Below are positions 7,130 through 13,684 of a DNA stretch of 14,007 nucleotides, one piece after another (within the stretch, counting starts at the first letter, position 1; each line of letters opens with the position of its first letter). A model generated the notes under the pieces. That model saw only the letters and a program-made list of their open reading frames with translations, was not told the origin of the DNA and did not search any database. The DNA is from REBR01 sp033721915 (GTDB lineage Bacteria; Pseudomonadota; Gammaproteobacteria; Pseudomonadales; Oleiphilaceae): positions 1 to 14,007 of the forward strand of contig JAWWAC010000070.1 in NCBI GenBank assembly GCA_033721915.1, read 5' to 3'. The position numbers and the translations under genes were made by a program.

Positions 7130-8359
7130 TCAGTGACTGCGGGCGAGTGTTTCCCGGTTGATCACGTGCTGCAACTTCAGCAGTGCCGGCAGGTGGGGGC
7201 CGAAAATGCCCTTGCCGGTGGTCAGCAGTGCCCCGGAGAGGTGACGCTGCGGGTCGGCCCAGCAATAAATGCTGATAAAACCCAGGTGGCCAAAGGCCTG
7301 TGGCGTGTTGATGCCGTACAGGCCCAAAGTGCGGGCCCCCAGCATAAAGCCCGGTGAGTAGCGCATGGGCATCATCAGTGTGTGATCCAGGCGCCAGGGG
7401 CCGGCCGGGGTGATGGCCTTTTTGACGGTGTCCGGATGGAAGATCTGCCGGCCCTGCCAGCGGCCACCGTCCAGCAGCATCTGGAAGAAGCGGCTGGCCT
7501 CTTCCCCGGTGCCGTAGATGTTGCCGGCGGGGAGAGTGACGCGGCGAAAGCGGGGGTCGTTGGAGACCCGCACCGCCTCCTCCAGGGGGCCTCCCACGGC
7601 GTAGGAGAGAAAGGCGTCCACGGCCCGGTTTCTCATGCCGGTGGCGTAATTGGTGGCCGGCGTGGCGCCCTCGATGCCAAATCGGAAATAGCGCATGCCC
7701 ATGGGCTCCCGGATCAGGACGTCCATCAGGTCATTGAGTGAGGCGCCGGTGACTTTCTCGATCAGGGCCCCGAGGATAAAACCCGCGGTCAGTGCGTGGT
7801 AGGCCTGCCGGCCCGGCCGGTCCGGCTCGGCACGCATCAGCAGCCCGGTCAGGTAATCCGGGTCGAACATGGCCTCTGGGCTGACGGCTTCACGGATGCG
7901 GGGAATGCCGGCCCTGTGGGTCAGCAGGTGGTTGATGGTGGTTTTCTCCTTGCCGTTGCAGGCGTAGTCCGGCAGGTAATGGCTGACCCGCTGGTCCAGA
8001 TCCAGCAGCCCCTGTTCCGCCAGGTGGTGCACCAGCATGGCGGTGACGGCCTTGGAGGCGGAAAACAGGCAGATGGGGGTGTCCACGGTCAGGGGAGTGC
8101 GTTCGGCCAGCTGGGCATAACCCAGGGTGCGGTCAAACACGGTTTCCCCCTGGCGGCGCAGTGTCAGTGCCAGGCCCGGGCTCATGCCGGTGGCGTAAAA
8201 CCCCTTCATGCTGCGCCAGATGCGGTCAATATTGCCCTGGTTGAGGCCGCCCTTGACCGGCAGGGCTTCACGGCCCCGGTCGCTGACCTCGCTCAGAGGG
8301 GTGGGCATGGGCAGACCGTGGTGGGTTCGGATACGTCGGGGCAGGGCAAACAGCGGCAT
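7130..8359 (-). CDS. Serine hydrolase, class C beta-lactamase / esterase family
   Basis: 409-residue member of the penicillin-binding-protein-like transpeptidase/beta-lactamase fold (PF00144 type), most like EstB-type esterases. The nucleophile motif S100-A-S-K103 lies in the pattern CLFSASKAVTAMLV, the Tyr motif is Y187-H-A (class C uses YxN), and GHLG at 357-360 takes the place of the KTG triad. LLTHRAGIPRI (145-155) is also family-typical. No clear signal peptide is seen: the N-terminus is short, basic and not hydrophobic enough. An intracellular esterase or peptidase-like role is therefore more likely than antibiotic hydrolysis. AGGAG 5 bases before the ATG fixes the start. The gene has its own terminator and is not obviously linked to its neighbours. 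The physiological substrate cannot be told from sequence. Confidence 0.88.
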   Translation of the reverse strand: MPLFALPRRIRTHHGLPMPTPLSEVSDRGREALPVKGGLNQGNIDRIWRSMKGFYATGMSPGLALTLRRQGETVFDRTLGYAQLAERTPLTVDTPICLFSASKAVTAMLVHHLAEQGLLDLDQRVSHYLPDYACNGKEKTTINHLLTHRAGIPRIREAVSPEAMFDPDYLTGLLMRAEPDRPGRQAYHALTAGFILGALIEKVTGASLNDLMDVLIREPMGMRYFRFGIEGATPATNYATGMRNRAVDAFLSYAVGGPLEEAVRVSNDPRFRRVTLPAGNIYGTGEEASRFFQMLLDGGRWQGRQIFHPDTVKKAITPAGPWRLDHTLMMPMRYSPGFMLGARTLGLYGINTPQAFGHLGFISIYCWADPQRHLSGALLTTGKGIFGPHLPALLKLQHVINRETLARSH

Positions 8360-8435
8360 TGAGACTCCTGATGGGTGTCAGTGATGAATTCATGATAGTT
8401 GATGATCCCGGGGGTGGCCTCAATGGGATTGGCCA

Positions 8436-8822
8436 TCAATCCCACTGGCATAAGTTACCAGACCGGGTTTTTTCGACCCCGTCAGGAGGCGCGATAGGGC
8501 AGTTCCTGTCGATAGTGCCCGGAAACCTGTGCCGGGGTCTGGCAAGCACACGCCCGTTGGGCAGCACCGCCACGGAAGGGCCATTGTTGGGGACATGGAC
8601 AAACGGTACCCGGTTTTCCACCGCTCTCAGGATGCTGGCGCTGACAGGCTGCAGAGGCTGGCAGGTGCTGCCAAACCGGGCGTCGTTGCTCAGCCCCACC
8701 AGCACGGTGCCGTTGCGTTGCCGTGGCATGGCGCGGGCGGCCAGTGCCGGAAAGAGGGTTTCGTAGCAGATCAGTGGCACCCGTGTCCGACCCCCCGTGT
8801 GAAACGCGCCGGGCCGCTGTCC
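8436..8822 (-). pseudogene. Apolipoprotein N-acyltransferase (Lnt) C-terminal remnant
   Basis: An open frame bounded by stops at both ends reads like the last part of the nitrilase domain of Lnt. RVPLICYETLFPALAARA contains the catalytic-Cys motif CYE. VGLSNDARFGST parallels the Lnt NDGWFG region, ILRAVENRVPFVHVPNNGPS the RA-E-R-P-x-x-x-x-N-G region, and VAVLPNGRVLAR the following beta-hairpin. RSGNL near the end parallels the segment just before the last membrane helix. Missing are the roughly 350 upstream residues with the membrane helices and the Glu and Lys of the catalytic triad, and the final helix. The only start-like codon near the front is a GTG at 8780 without a clear ribosome-binding site. 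It is therefore called a remnant of a once full-length gene. A standalone nitrilase-like small protein is less likely. Confidence 0.6.
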
Positions 8823-8874
8823 TTATGAAAACGCTGCTTGGCCGGAGGGGCCATACCCGACGGGCTTTGGCGGC

Positions 8875-10884
8875 TCAGCCGGTGTGGGCCAGCATCACCA
8901 GCTGATCGCCCTCAGCCAGTGACAGTGGCTGGCCATTGGGCGGGTTGAGCTGCAAACGGGGGCCGGACGAGCTGTCACTGCGGCAGATCCCCAGGGCAAT
9001 TTCTCCACTGAGGGCGGCCTGTTGCTGCAGTGCCAGGAAATCCCCTCCCTCAGGGAGCGGGTAGCCGGCAGGGTCGCGGAAGAGGATTTCGGCGCCGCCG
9101 GCGGTGAAGAGTTCATCAAACACCACCCTCAGCTCACGCCTGAGCGCCACCTGTGCCAGTACGTGACTGAGAATGACCGGGCTGATCATGACCTCGCTGT
9201 GGGGCAGTGTCAGCAGGTTTTCGTTGTCAGGGTCGCTCAGCTCCATGATCCGCTGCGGGCGCCTGTCCTGTTGCGACAGTATGTCATCCAGCAGCAGGTG
9301 CCCCACCATGGCCCTGGCATCGGCTTCTTCCCCGGTCACCAGGCGGTCGCTGCTGAGCAGCACAATGCTGTCGTAGCTGTGTGGGTTGAGCCGGCGAAGC
9401 TCCCCTTCCACCATGTAATCCGCTTCGATATGGCGGCATTCCAGGTCCCTGGGCAACTGTGTGTAGCCTGCGATCTCTGCTTCACGACGGGCGGCGGGCA
9501 GCACAGAGACCATCTCCACTGTGAAGCGGCGCTGGCGATAGCTGGCGAAGTCGGCCATCAGTGAGGGCATCCGGCGATTCCAGCCCAGTATCAGCACCCG
9601 GTGGTGGCGCTGCCCGGCATCCGGCCTGGCCGTTGCCGGTGCCGGGCGCTGTATGGCGGGCAGACGTCCTGCGGAGCGCTCAGACGGCTGGGTGTCGTTG
9701 TAGTCCCTGGCCATCAGTATGACCCGGTCGCTGTCCCTGACGGTGGTGGCGCTGTCCGCCAGAAGCATCACCTGCCAGCCTTTCTCGGCCGGCCTGAGCA
9801 GCCCCAGTACAATGGCTCTGGGGCACTGGCTGGCCAGGGTCTGCAGTGTCCGCCCTGCCATGATCTGGCCTGAGCGGACGTAGATGTTGTTGCCATTGTG
9901 GCTGGACAGCAGTTCGTTGTAGACATCCGACAGGCCGGGATGCATCAGGTTCTGGGCCAGAAGCCGGCTGATGGTGGCATCGCCGGCCACCACCTCCACG
10001 GCGCCGGGATAGGCCCGCTCCAGTACGCTGCGCTTGCGGATGTCCTGCAGTTGCGCCACCACATAGGGCAACGGCTGGGACTTCTCATGGGCTTCGGCGG
10101 CAATGGAGAGCAGTGCCTTGATGGTTTCCACGTCGGAAGTGACCAGGCTGTCCGGCCCCTGGGTGCCGCTGGGGATGATCACGGCCGCCGCTTCCAGACA
10201 GGCCACTCGTTTGAGTGCGTCCGGCTGTATGGCCAGCCCTGAGCGAAGAATCACGTTCCGTGCCCGGTGGCCGATGCCAGGGTCGTTTTTCAGGGCCAGT
10301 CGTTGCAGTGACGAGGCCTGCTGAGACAGCACCACCAGGTTCAGCCGACGGGTGGAGGAGCGCTCCAGAAAGCGCTTCATGCGGTGGGTGGAGCCCAGCA
10401 GCTCCCGCAGGAGTGGCAGTGTGTGGCTGTTCCAGCCCAGCACCACAATGTGATGCTTCAGTGCCACCGGTGTCAGTCCCCGCTCCAGGTTGCCCATGAT
10501 CTCGATCAGCTTGCGGGTCATGATGGCCACCAGTGCACCCAGAAAGACCACGTAACCGCTGACGGTCAGCAGGGTGGAAACAAAGCGCATCCAGGTGCCC
10601 TCGTCGTCCCCCAGGTAGCCCGGGTCCGTGAGCCTCAGGAAGGCCCACCAGATGGCCGATCCGAGCCCCTCGAACGCGTCACCCGCCGGCGCCACCAGAA
10701 GCCCTCCCAGCAGTGAGATCAGGCCGATAAACAGCATGACGATCAGCAACTGGTAGGCGGCGCCTTTTACAAACTGGCGCTCGATGACGTACTTGATCCG
10801 GTCGATAAATCGTAGCTTCAGCATCTCAATGAGGCTCTTGTAAACGGTTGTTTCTGATAGGTGCCAACAGGCCTCCGGGTTCAC
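8875..10884 (-). CDS. CASTOR/POLLUX-type ion channel with two RCK/TrkA-like domains
   Basis: Predicted inner-membrane cation channel gated by cytosolic nucleotide-binding domains, related to plant CASTOR/POLLUX. The longest frame has 669 codons from a GTG at 10884; an ATG at 10824 (MLKLRFIDRIKYVIERQ, 649 residues) is a good alternative and fits the family N-terminus better. There are two membrane helices (about 44-65 and 102-123) with a pore loop between them (WWAFLRLTDPGYLGDDEG, filter-like TDPG at 86-89). Two Rossmann-like domains follow: HHIVVLGWNSHTLPLLREL (from 144) and HHRVLILGWNRRMPSLM (from 427), joined by a low-complexity Pro/Ala linker near 400-425. Plant homologues have four helices, so this is the short bacterial form. 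It lies directly after the patatin gene. Ion selectivity and ligand are not predictable here. Confidence 0.87.
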   Translation of the reverse strand: MNPEACWHLSETTVYKSLIEMLKLRFIDRIKYVIERQFVKGAAYQLLIVMLFIGLISLLGGLLVAPAGDAFEGLGSAIWWAFLRLTDPGYLGDDEGTWMRFVSTLLTVSGYVVFLGALVAIMTRKLIEIMGNLERGLTPVALKHHIVVLGWNSHTLPLLRELLGSTHRMKRFLERSSTRRLNLVVLSQQASSLQRLALKNDPGIGHRARNVILRSGLAIQPDALKRVACLEAAAVIIPSGTQGPDSLVTSDVETIKALLSIAAEAHEKSQPLPYVVAQLQDIRKRSVLERAYPGAVEVVAGDATISRLLAQNLMHPGLSDVYNELLSSHNGNNIYVRSGQIMAGRTLQTLASQCPRAIVLGLLRPAEKGWQVMLLADSATTVRDSDRVILMARDYNDTQPSERSAGRLPAIQRPAPATARPDAGQRHHRVLILGWNRRMPSLMADFASYRQRRFTVEMVSVLPAARREAEIAGYTQLPRDLECRHIEADYMVEGELRRLNPHSYDSIVLLSSDRLVTGEEADARAMVGHLLLDDILSQQDRRPQRIMELSDPDNENLLTLPHSEVMISPVILSHVLAQVALRRELRVVFDELFTAGGAEILFRDPAGYPLPEGGDFLALQQQAALSGEIALGICRSDSSSGPRLQLNPPNGQPLSLAEGDQLVMLAHTG

Positions 10885-10905
10885 CAGGGGGGGTGGCCGC
10901 CGGTT

Positions 10906-11802
10906 TTATTTCTGCAGCGAGGGCGTGGCTGGCTGTGCGGGCACCACACCCGGTGGTTGTGCCTGTGCAACGGCTTTGGCGGCCTCAAGGCCCATGTGGT
11001 AGCCGGTATTGAGCTTGTGCGTGTTGCGGGTCAGTCGTCCCACGGGGAAGGCCTCCGGTGGCGCAATGCGGTGAATGCGACAGTCCGCGGGCGGGTTGCG
11101 GATAAAGTCCATGGCCCGGTTGTAGCTGTCGGCGCGGCGGATCAGGGCTTGCGCGAGTACGGGCTGGTCCTTCAGCAGTCGTCGGATCAGCCAGGGGGCG
11201 CGGCTGCGGCCCTTGCAGTAGCCGTCGGGGTGGGAGAGCACCACCGTGATGTCACGGGCCCCCATCTCATAGGCGCGGATCACCGGGATGGAGTCTGCCA
11301 CACCGCCATCGGTCATGGCCTCGCCGTTGATCACCGGGTAATCCCGGTACAGCAGCGGTACAGAGCAGGAGGCTTTCAGCAGATTTTCCAGGTTCTCCGC
11401 CGTGGCCTCGATATAACGCGCCTGGCCGTCGGATACGGCGGTGGTGACCACGATCAGTGGCGTGTTCTGGCGGGCAAAGGTCTCCAGATCCAGGCGGATC
11501 TCACGGATGGTGATTTCCCACAGCCAGTCCAGGTCCAGCCAGTGGCCGCCCCTGAGGAAATTGCCAAGGCGCATGAACTCCGGGCGGCAGGAGTAATCGG
11601 TAATCACCCGGTAGTTCCGCTCCTGCTGGCCGGCCAGCCAGGCCGCCAGGTTGGTGGACCCGGCGGAGACCCCCAGGCAGAAATGGAAAGGGTGGTAGTG
11701 GTGCTGCAGAAAACCGTCCAGAACGCCGCTGGCAAAGATGCCCCTCATGGCGCCGCCTTCCACCACCAGTGCGTGTTTTCCGGTGCTTGTGACTGTCTCC
11801 AT
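10906..11802 (-). CDS. Patatin-like phospholipase, YjjU family
   Basis: 298-residue serine acyl hydrolase with the Ser-Asp dyad of patatins. The oxyanion loop EGGAMRGIFASGVLDGF is at 15-31, the nucleophile elbow G44-V-S46-A-G48, and the catalytic Asp165 in DGGVADSIPV. The NPF/HPF-type spacing and AGSTNLAAWLAGQ closely parallel E. coli YjjU, a cytoplasmic or peripheral protein of unsettled role. It lacks the secretion domains of ExoU or PlpD. The C-terminal tail is Pro/Ala-rich. Start ATG at 11802 with a weak AAGAGA about 10 bases upstream. Its stop is 21 bp before the longest start of the channel gene and 81 bp before the alternative, on the same strand, so the two may form one transcript. 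The family call is secure, the substrate unknown. Confidence 0.92.
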   Translation of the reverse strand: METVTSTGKHALVVEGGAMRGIFASGVLDGFLQHHYHPFHFCLGVSAGSTNLAAWLAGQQERNYRVITDYSCRPEFMRLGNFLRGGHWLDLDWLWEITIREIRLDLETFARQNTPLIVVTTAVSDGQARYIEATAENLENLLKASCSVPLLYRDYPVINGEAMTDGGVADSIPVIRAYEMGARDITVVLSHPDGYCKGRSRAPWLIRRLLKDQPVLAQALIRRADSYNRAMDFIRNPPADCRIHRIAPPEAFPVGRLTRNTHKLNTGYHMGLEAAKAVAQAQPPGVVPAQPATPSLQK

Positions 11803-11858
11803 GGGATCTGTGTCTCTTGGCTCAGAATGCGATGGTCGAGTTTGCCATACTATGTCGT

Positions 11859-11893
11859 AAGCAGGGGGTTTCTGGAAGGGTTCCCCTGCTTTT
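11859..11893 (+). promoter_or_regulatory. Terminator-like hairpin in the leader of the tyrosinase-like gene
   Basis: A perfect 9-bp stem AAGCAGGGG / CCCCTGCTT (11859-11867 with 11883-11891) has a 15-base loop and is followed by TTTTC. It sits 35 bp before the ATG at 11928 and reads as a terminator only in the + direction. No + strand gene lies upstream, so it could act as a leader attenuator or a transcript-end barrier. The T run is only four bases. Confidence 0.4.
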
Positions 11894-11927
11894 CAGGGAA
11901 GAGAGAACAGCCAGGGGGGTTCGTCTT

Positions 11928-12488
11928 ATGTCAAAGGGATACGATATCAATCAGCACCTTACCCGCGCCGGACGTCGTGCGCTGGTGCGTTTCATGTTCC
12001 GTTACCTCACCGATGAGGTGGTGGCGGTCCATCAGAACCTGCGCCATTTCGGCGCCTTCCTGTTCACGGATCACAGGGACTATCTCGCCGGCATGGAACG
12101 GTTTTTCGAGGACCAGGGGGTGCCGGAGTTTGTCCCCCTTCCGGTGTGGAATCCGGCCAGACCCATCCCGCAGGAGCTGGATCGGGTCAGGAGAACCGAT
12201 TCTGGTGCTCCACGCTCTCCGGAATGGGCCAACCGGCTGCAGAACCGCCGCCCGGATCTGCCACTGCCCCGGGCGTTCACACCGTCCCGGATCTGTGGCT
12301 TCAGGGATGCGACAACGCTGGGTAATGCCCTGGGCAACAACTGGCATAACCGGGTCCACAACGTCGTGGGCGGTGCCATGGCGACCATGGAGCACGCCCC
12401 GGCGGCACCGGTTTTCTGGTGCTTCCATGCCTTTATCGACGGCATTTACCGGGACTGGCTGGACTGTCGTGGCACGGAGTCAGACTGA
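11928..12488 (+). CDS. Small tyrosinase-like (type-3 copper) protein
   Basis: 186-residue cytoplasmic-looking protein with no signal peptide. A full CuB motif is present: H140-N-R-V-H144 followed by VVGGAMAT and PVFWCFHAFIDGIYRDW with His167, aligning with HNRVH...GGQMAT...DPVFWLHHAYID of Streptomyces tyrosinase. A CuA-like segment holds His40 and His49, spaced nine apart as in H54/H63 of that enzyme, inside FTDHRDYLAGMERFF (compare FLPWHRRFLLEFE); His35 might be the third ligand. VPLPVWNPARPIP matches the LPYWDW segment. The Asp of NDPVFW is replaced (AAPVFW). Known bacterial tyrosinases are about 270-500 residues. The start is set by a strong AGGGGG upstream of the ATG at 11928; the frame stays open to a TTG at 11817, not favoured. 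It is divergent from patatin, and its 3' end overlaps znuA by 9 bp. Phenol oxidation is possible but unproven. Confidence 0.78.
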   Translation: MSKGYDINQHLTRAGRRALVRFMFRYLTDEVVAVHQNLRHFGAFLFTDHRDYLAGMERFFEDQGVPEFVPLPVWNPARPIPQELDRVRRTDSGAPRSPEWANRLQNRRPDLPLPRAFTPSRICGFRDATTLGNALGNNWHNRVHNVVGGAMATMEHAPAAPVFWCFHAFIDGIYRDWLDCRGTESD

Positions 12489-13442
12489 GCGGCACTCAAG
12501 GACCCGCTCCGCCAGCTGCTGCAGAAAGGCCAGGTAGCCCCCATGGGCCACCGGGATGTCGCTGCCCATGGGGTCCCAGACACTCAGCCCCAGTGGCAAG
12601 CCATTGCTGATGCCCTGCCACCAGTCACGGCTGAACTGGGGTTCGGTCATGACACAGGGGGACTCCTCCTGCTGCAGCCGCTGGCGCAGCTGTGACAGGG
12701 CCCTGGCGCCGGGGTTCTGGTCCGGGGTGATGGTGAGGTAGCCGGCCAGTCGCAGGTCAAAATGCTCGGCAAAACGGCGGAAGGCGTCGTGATAGGTGAA
12801 AATGGCCATGTCACGGGCCGGTTCCAGCTGTTTGTCCAGTTGCTGCAGATGCCGCTCCAGGCGCTGTTCGAAGTCGGCCAGCCGGGCATCAACCCCGGTC
12901 TTGTCCACTCCTTCCAGGGTTTTCAGGGCTTCGGCAATACGCTGTGCCATGGCCAGTGCCAGAGCCGGGTCCAGCCACATGTGGGGATCCGTGCCGGCCC
13001 CTGCATGAGTGCTGTGTGACTGTTCAACAGAGCTGTGGCCCCGGTCATGATCGTCGTGGCCGTCGTGGCCGTCGTGGCCGTGATGATCGTCATGGGCGGC
13101 CATGGGGCCCTCCAGCACCCGGGACAGCTCGACGGATTTCTCCGCCAGGTCCGGCTGTCTCATGACCCGCGCCAGGAAGACCTCCATGCCGGGCCCCACC
13201 CAGATGAACAGCTCCGCCTGTTGCAGCTTGCGCCGCTTGGAGGGCCTCAGGCTGTAAGTGTGGGGGCTGCCTGAAGGCGGCACCAGTGATTCAACGGCGA
13301 TGTCATCGCCGGCGATTTCGGCCGTCAGAAGGGCGATGGGGTGCAGGCTGGTCATGACACTGGGTGACTGTGCCTGGGCGTTAAGCGGCAGAAGGGCGCC
13401 CAGGCACAGTGACAGTATCAGGACGGCGTGATGGCGCGTCAT
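12480..13442 (-). CDS. znuA: Zinc ABC transporter periplasmic binding protein ZnuA
   Basis: 320-residue cluster A-I solute-binding protein that carries Zn2+ to a ZnuBC-type transporter. A Sec signal peptide is clear (hydrophobic 6-20, likely cleavage after NAQA at 24). Predicted zinc ligands are His61 (SGSPHTYSLRPS), His154 (DPHMWLDP) and His218 (YHDAFRRFAEHF), with acidic Asp290 in VWDPMGS. The His/Asp-rich flexible loop (117-146, about ten His) is typical of ZnuA and is encoded partly by a 9-bp tandem repeat. Cys263 and Cys317 match the disulfide pair of E. coli ZnuA. AAGGAG lies 9 bases before the ATG. A Zur-like box sits just upstream. No znuB or znuC is adjacent: upstream is divergent gltX, downstream the convergent tyrosinase-like gene, whose stop region overlaps by 9 bp. 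Confidence 0.94.
   Translation of the reverse strand: MTRHHAVLILSLCLGALLPLNAQAQSPSVMTSLHPIALLTAEIAGDDIAVESLVPPSGSPHTYSLRPSKRRKLQQAELFIWVGPGMEVFLARVMRQPDLAEKSVELSRVLEGPMAAHDDHHGHDGHDGHDDHDRGHSSVEQSHSTHAGAGTDPHMWLDPALALAMAQRIAEALKTLEGVDKTGVDARLADFEQRLERHLQQLDKQLEPARDMAIFTYHDAFRRFAEHFDLRLAGYLTITPDQNPGARALSQLRQRLQQEESPCVMTEPQFSRDWWQGISNGLPLGLSVWDPMGSDIPVAHGGYLAFLQQLAERVLECRSV
13053..13079 (-). repeat. Three 9-bp tandem repeats in the znuA His-rich loop
   Basis: Three perfect copies of GTCGTGGCC (+ strand) encode repeated Gly-His-Asp on the - strand. In-frame repeat units let the metal-binding loop vary in length by slippage without breaking the protein. Confidence 0.9.
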
Positions 13443-13459
13443 TCGTTGAAGCTCCTTAA

Positions 13460-13471
13460 ATGATATAACAT
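13460..13471 (-). promoter_or_regulatory. Zur-like operator upstream of znuA
   Basis: On the - strand ATGTTATATCAT is a near-perfect palindrome (one mismatched pair) in an AT-rich island within GC-rich DNA. It resembles the gammaproteobacterial Zur box core (TGTTATAnnATAACA-like). It lies 18-29 bases before the znuA ATG, just upstream of the Shine-Dalgarno, where bound Zur would block transcription. TATGTT or TTATAT within it could be the -10; no good -35 was found. Confidence 0.6.
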
Positions 13472-13578
13472 ACCATTCTACGCCATCCTCCCAGTCTGAA
13501 GCCAGGGCCCGGAGCGCCCTGTGCAGGTTCTTTGCCCTGGACGGAGCCCGGTGATGGTCGGTGAGGGGGCCCGGAGGC

Positions 13579-13584
13579 TATAAT
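13579..13584 (+). promoter_or_regulatory. Probable -10 element of gltX
   Basis: A perfect TATAAT (GAGGCTATAATCACC) lies 100 bp upstream of the gltX start in a GC-rich intergenic region. The -35 region 17-18 bases upstream (around TGGTCG) is poor. It implies a 5' leader of roughly 90 nt. Confidence 0.5.
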
Positions 13585-13684
13585 CACCGCCCTGTGAGAC
13601 AACCGCAGTCGGGCAAGCACACCGGCTGTGTTCTGCATGCCATCAGGCGAGGCCCTTTTGTCACCAACCAATCAGGAAAGCGGA

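Noticed and set aside
7130..8359. Antibiotic-resistance beta-lactamase
   Set aside because: The protein lacks a clear signal peptide and the YxN and KTG motifs are changed; an esterase-like role is more consistent.
7796..8362. + strand open frame opposite the serine hydrolase
   Set aside because: Gly/Gln/His-rich antisense translation with no motifs; the - strand gene has SxxK and family context.
8875..11802. Anti-phage defence pair (patatin effector plus membrane protein)
   Set aside because: The patatin is of the YjjU housekeeping-like type, no nucleotide cyclase or other sensor is present, and the surroundings are ordinary core genes.
11817..11927. N-terminal extension of the tyrosinase-like protein from a TTG
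   Set aside because: The extension crosses the hairpin, has no family similarity, and the ATG at 11928 has a much better ribosome-binding site.
10861..12537. Very long + strand open frame (558 codons) antisense to the patatin gene and running into the tyrosinase-like gene out of frame
   Set aside because: Composition is typical of a GC-rich antisense shadow, it has no family match, and it conflicts with two well-supported genes.
13053..13079. CRISPR-like repeats
   Set aside because: Only three contiguous 9-bp units inside a coding His-rich loop; there are no spacers.
13456..13671. Small - strand open frame in the gltX-znuA gap
   Set aside because: It overlaps the gltX -10 region, has no ribosome-binding site support or recognisable domain, and an Arg/Pro-rich shadow-like composition.
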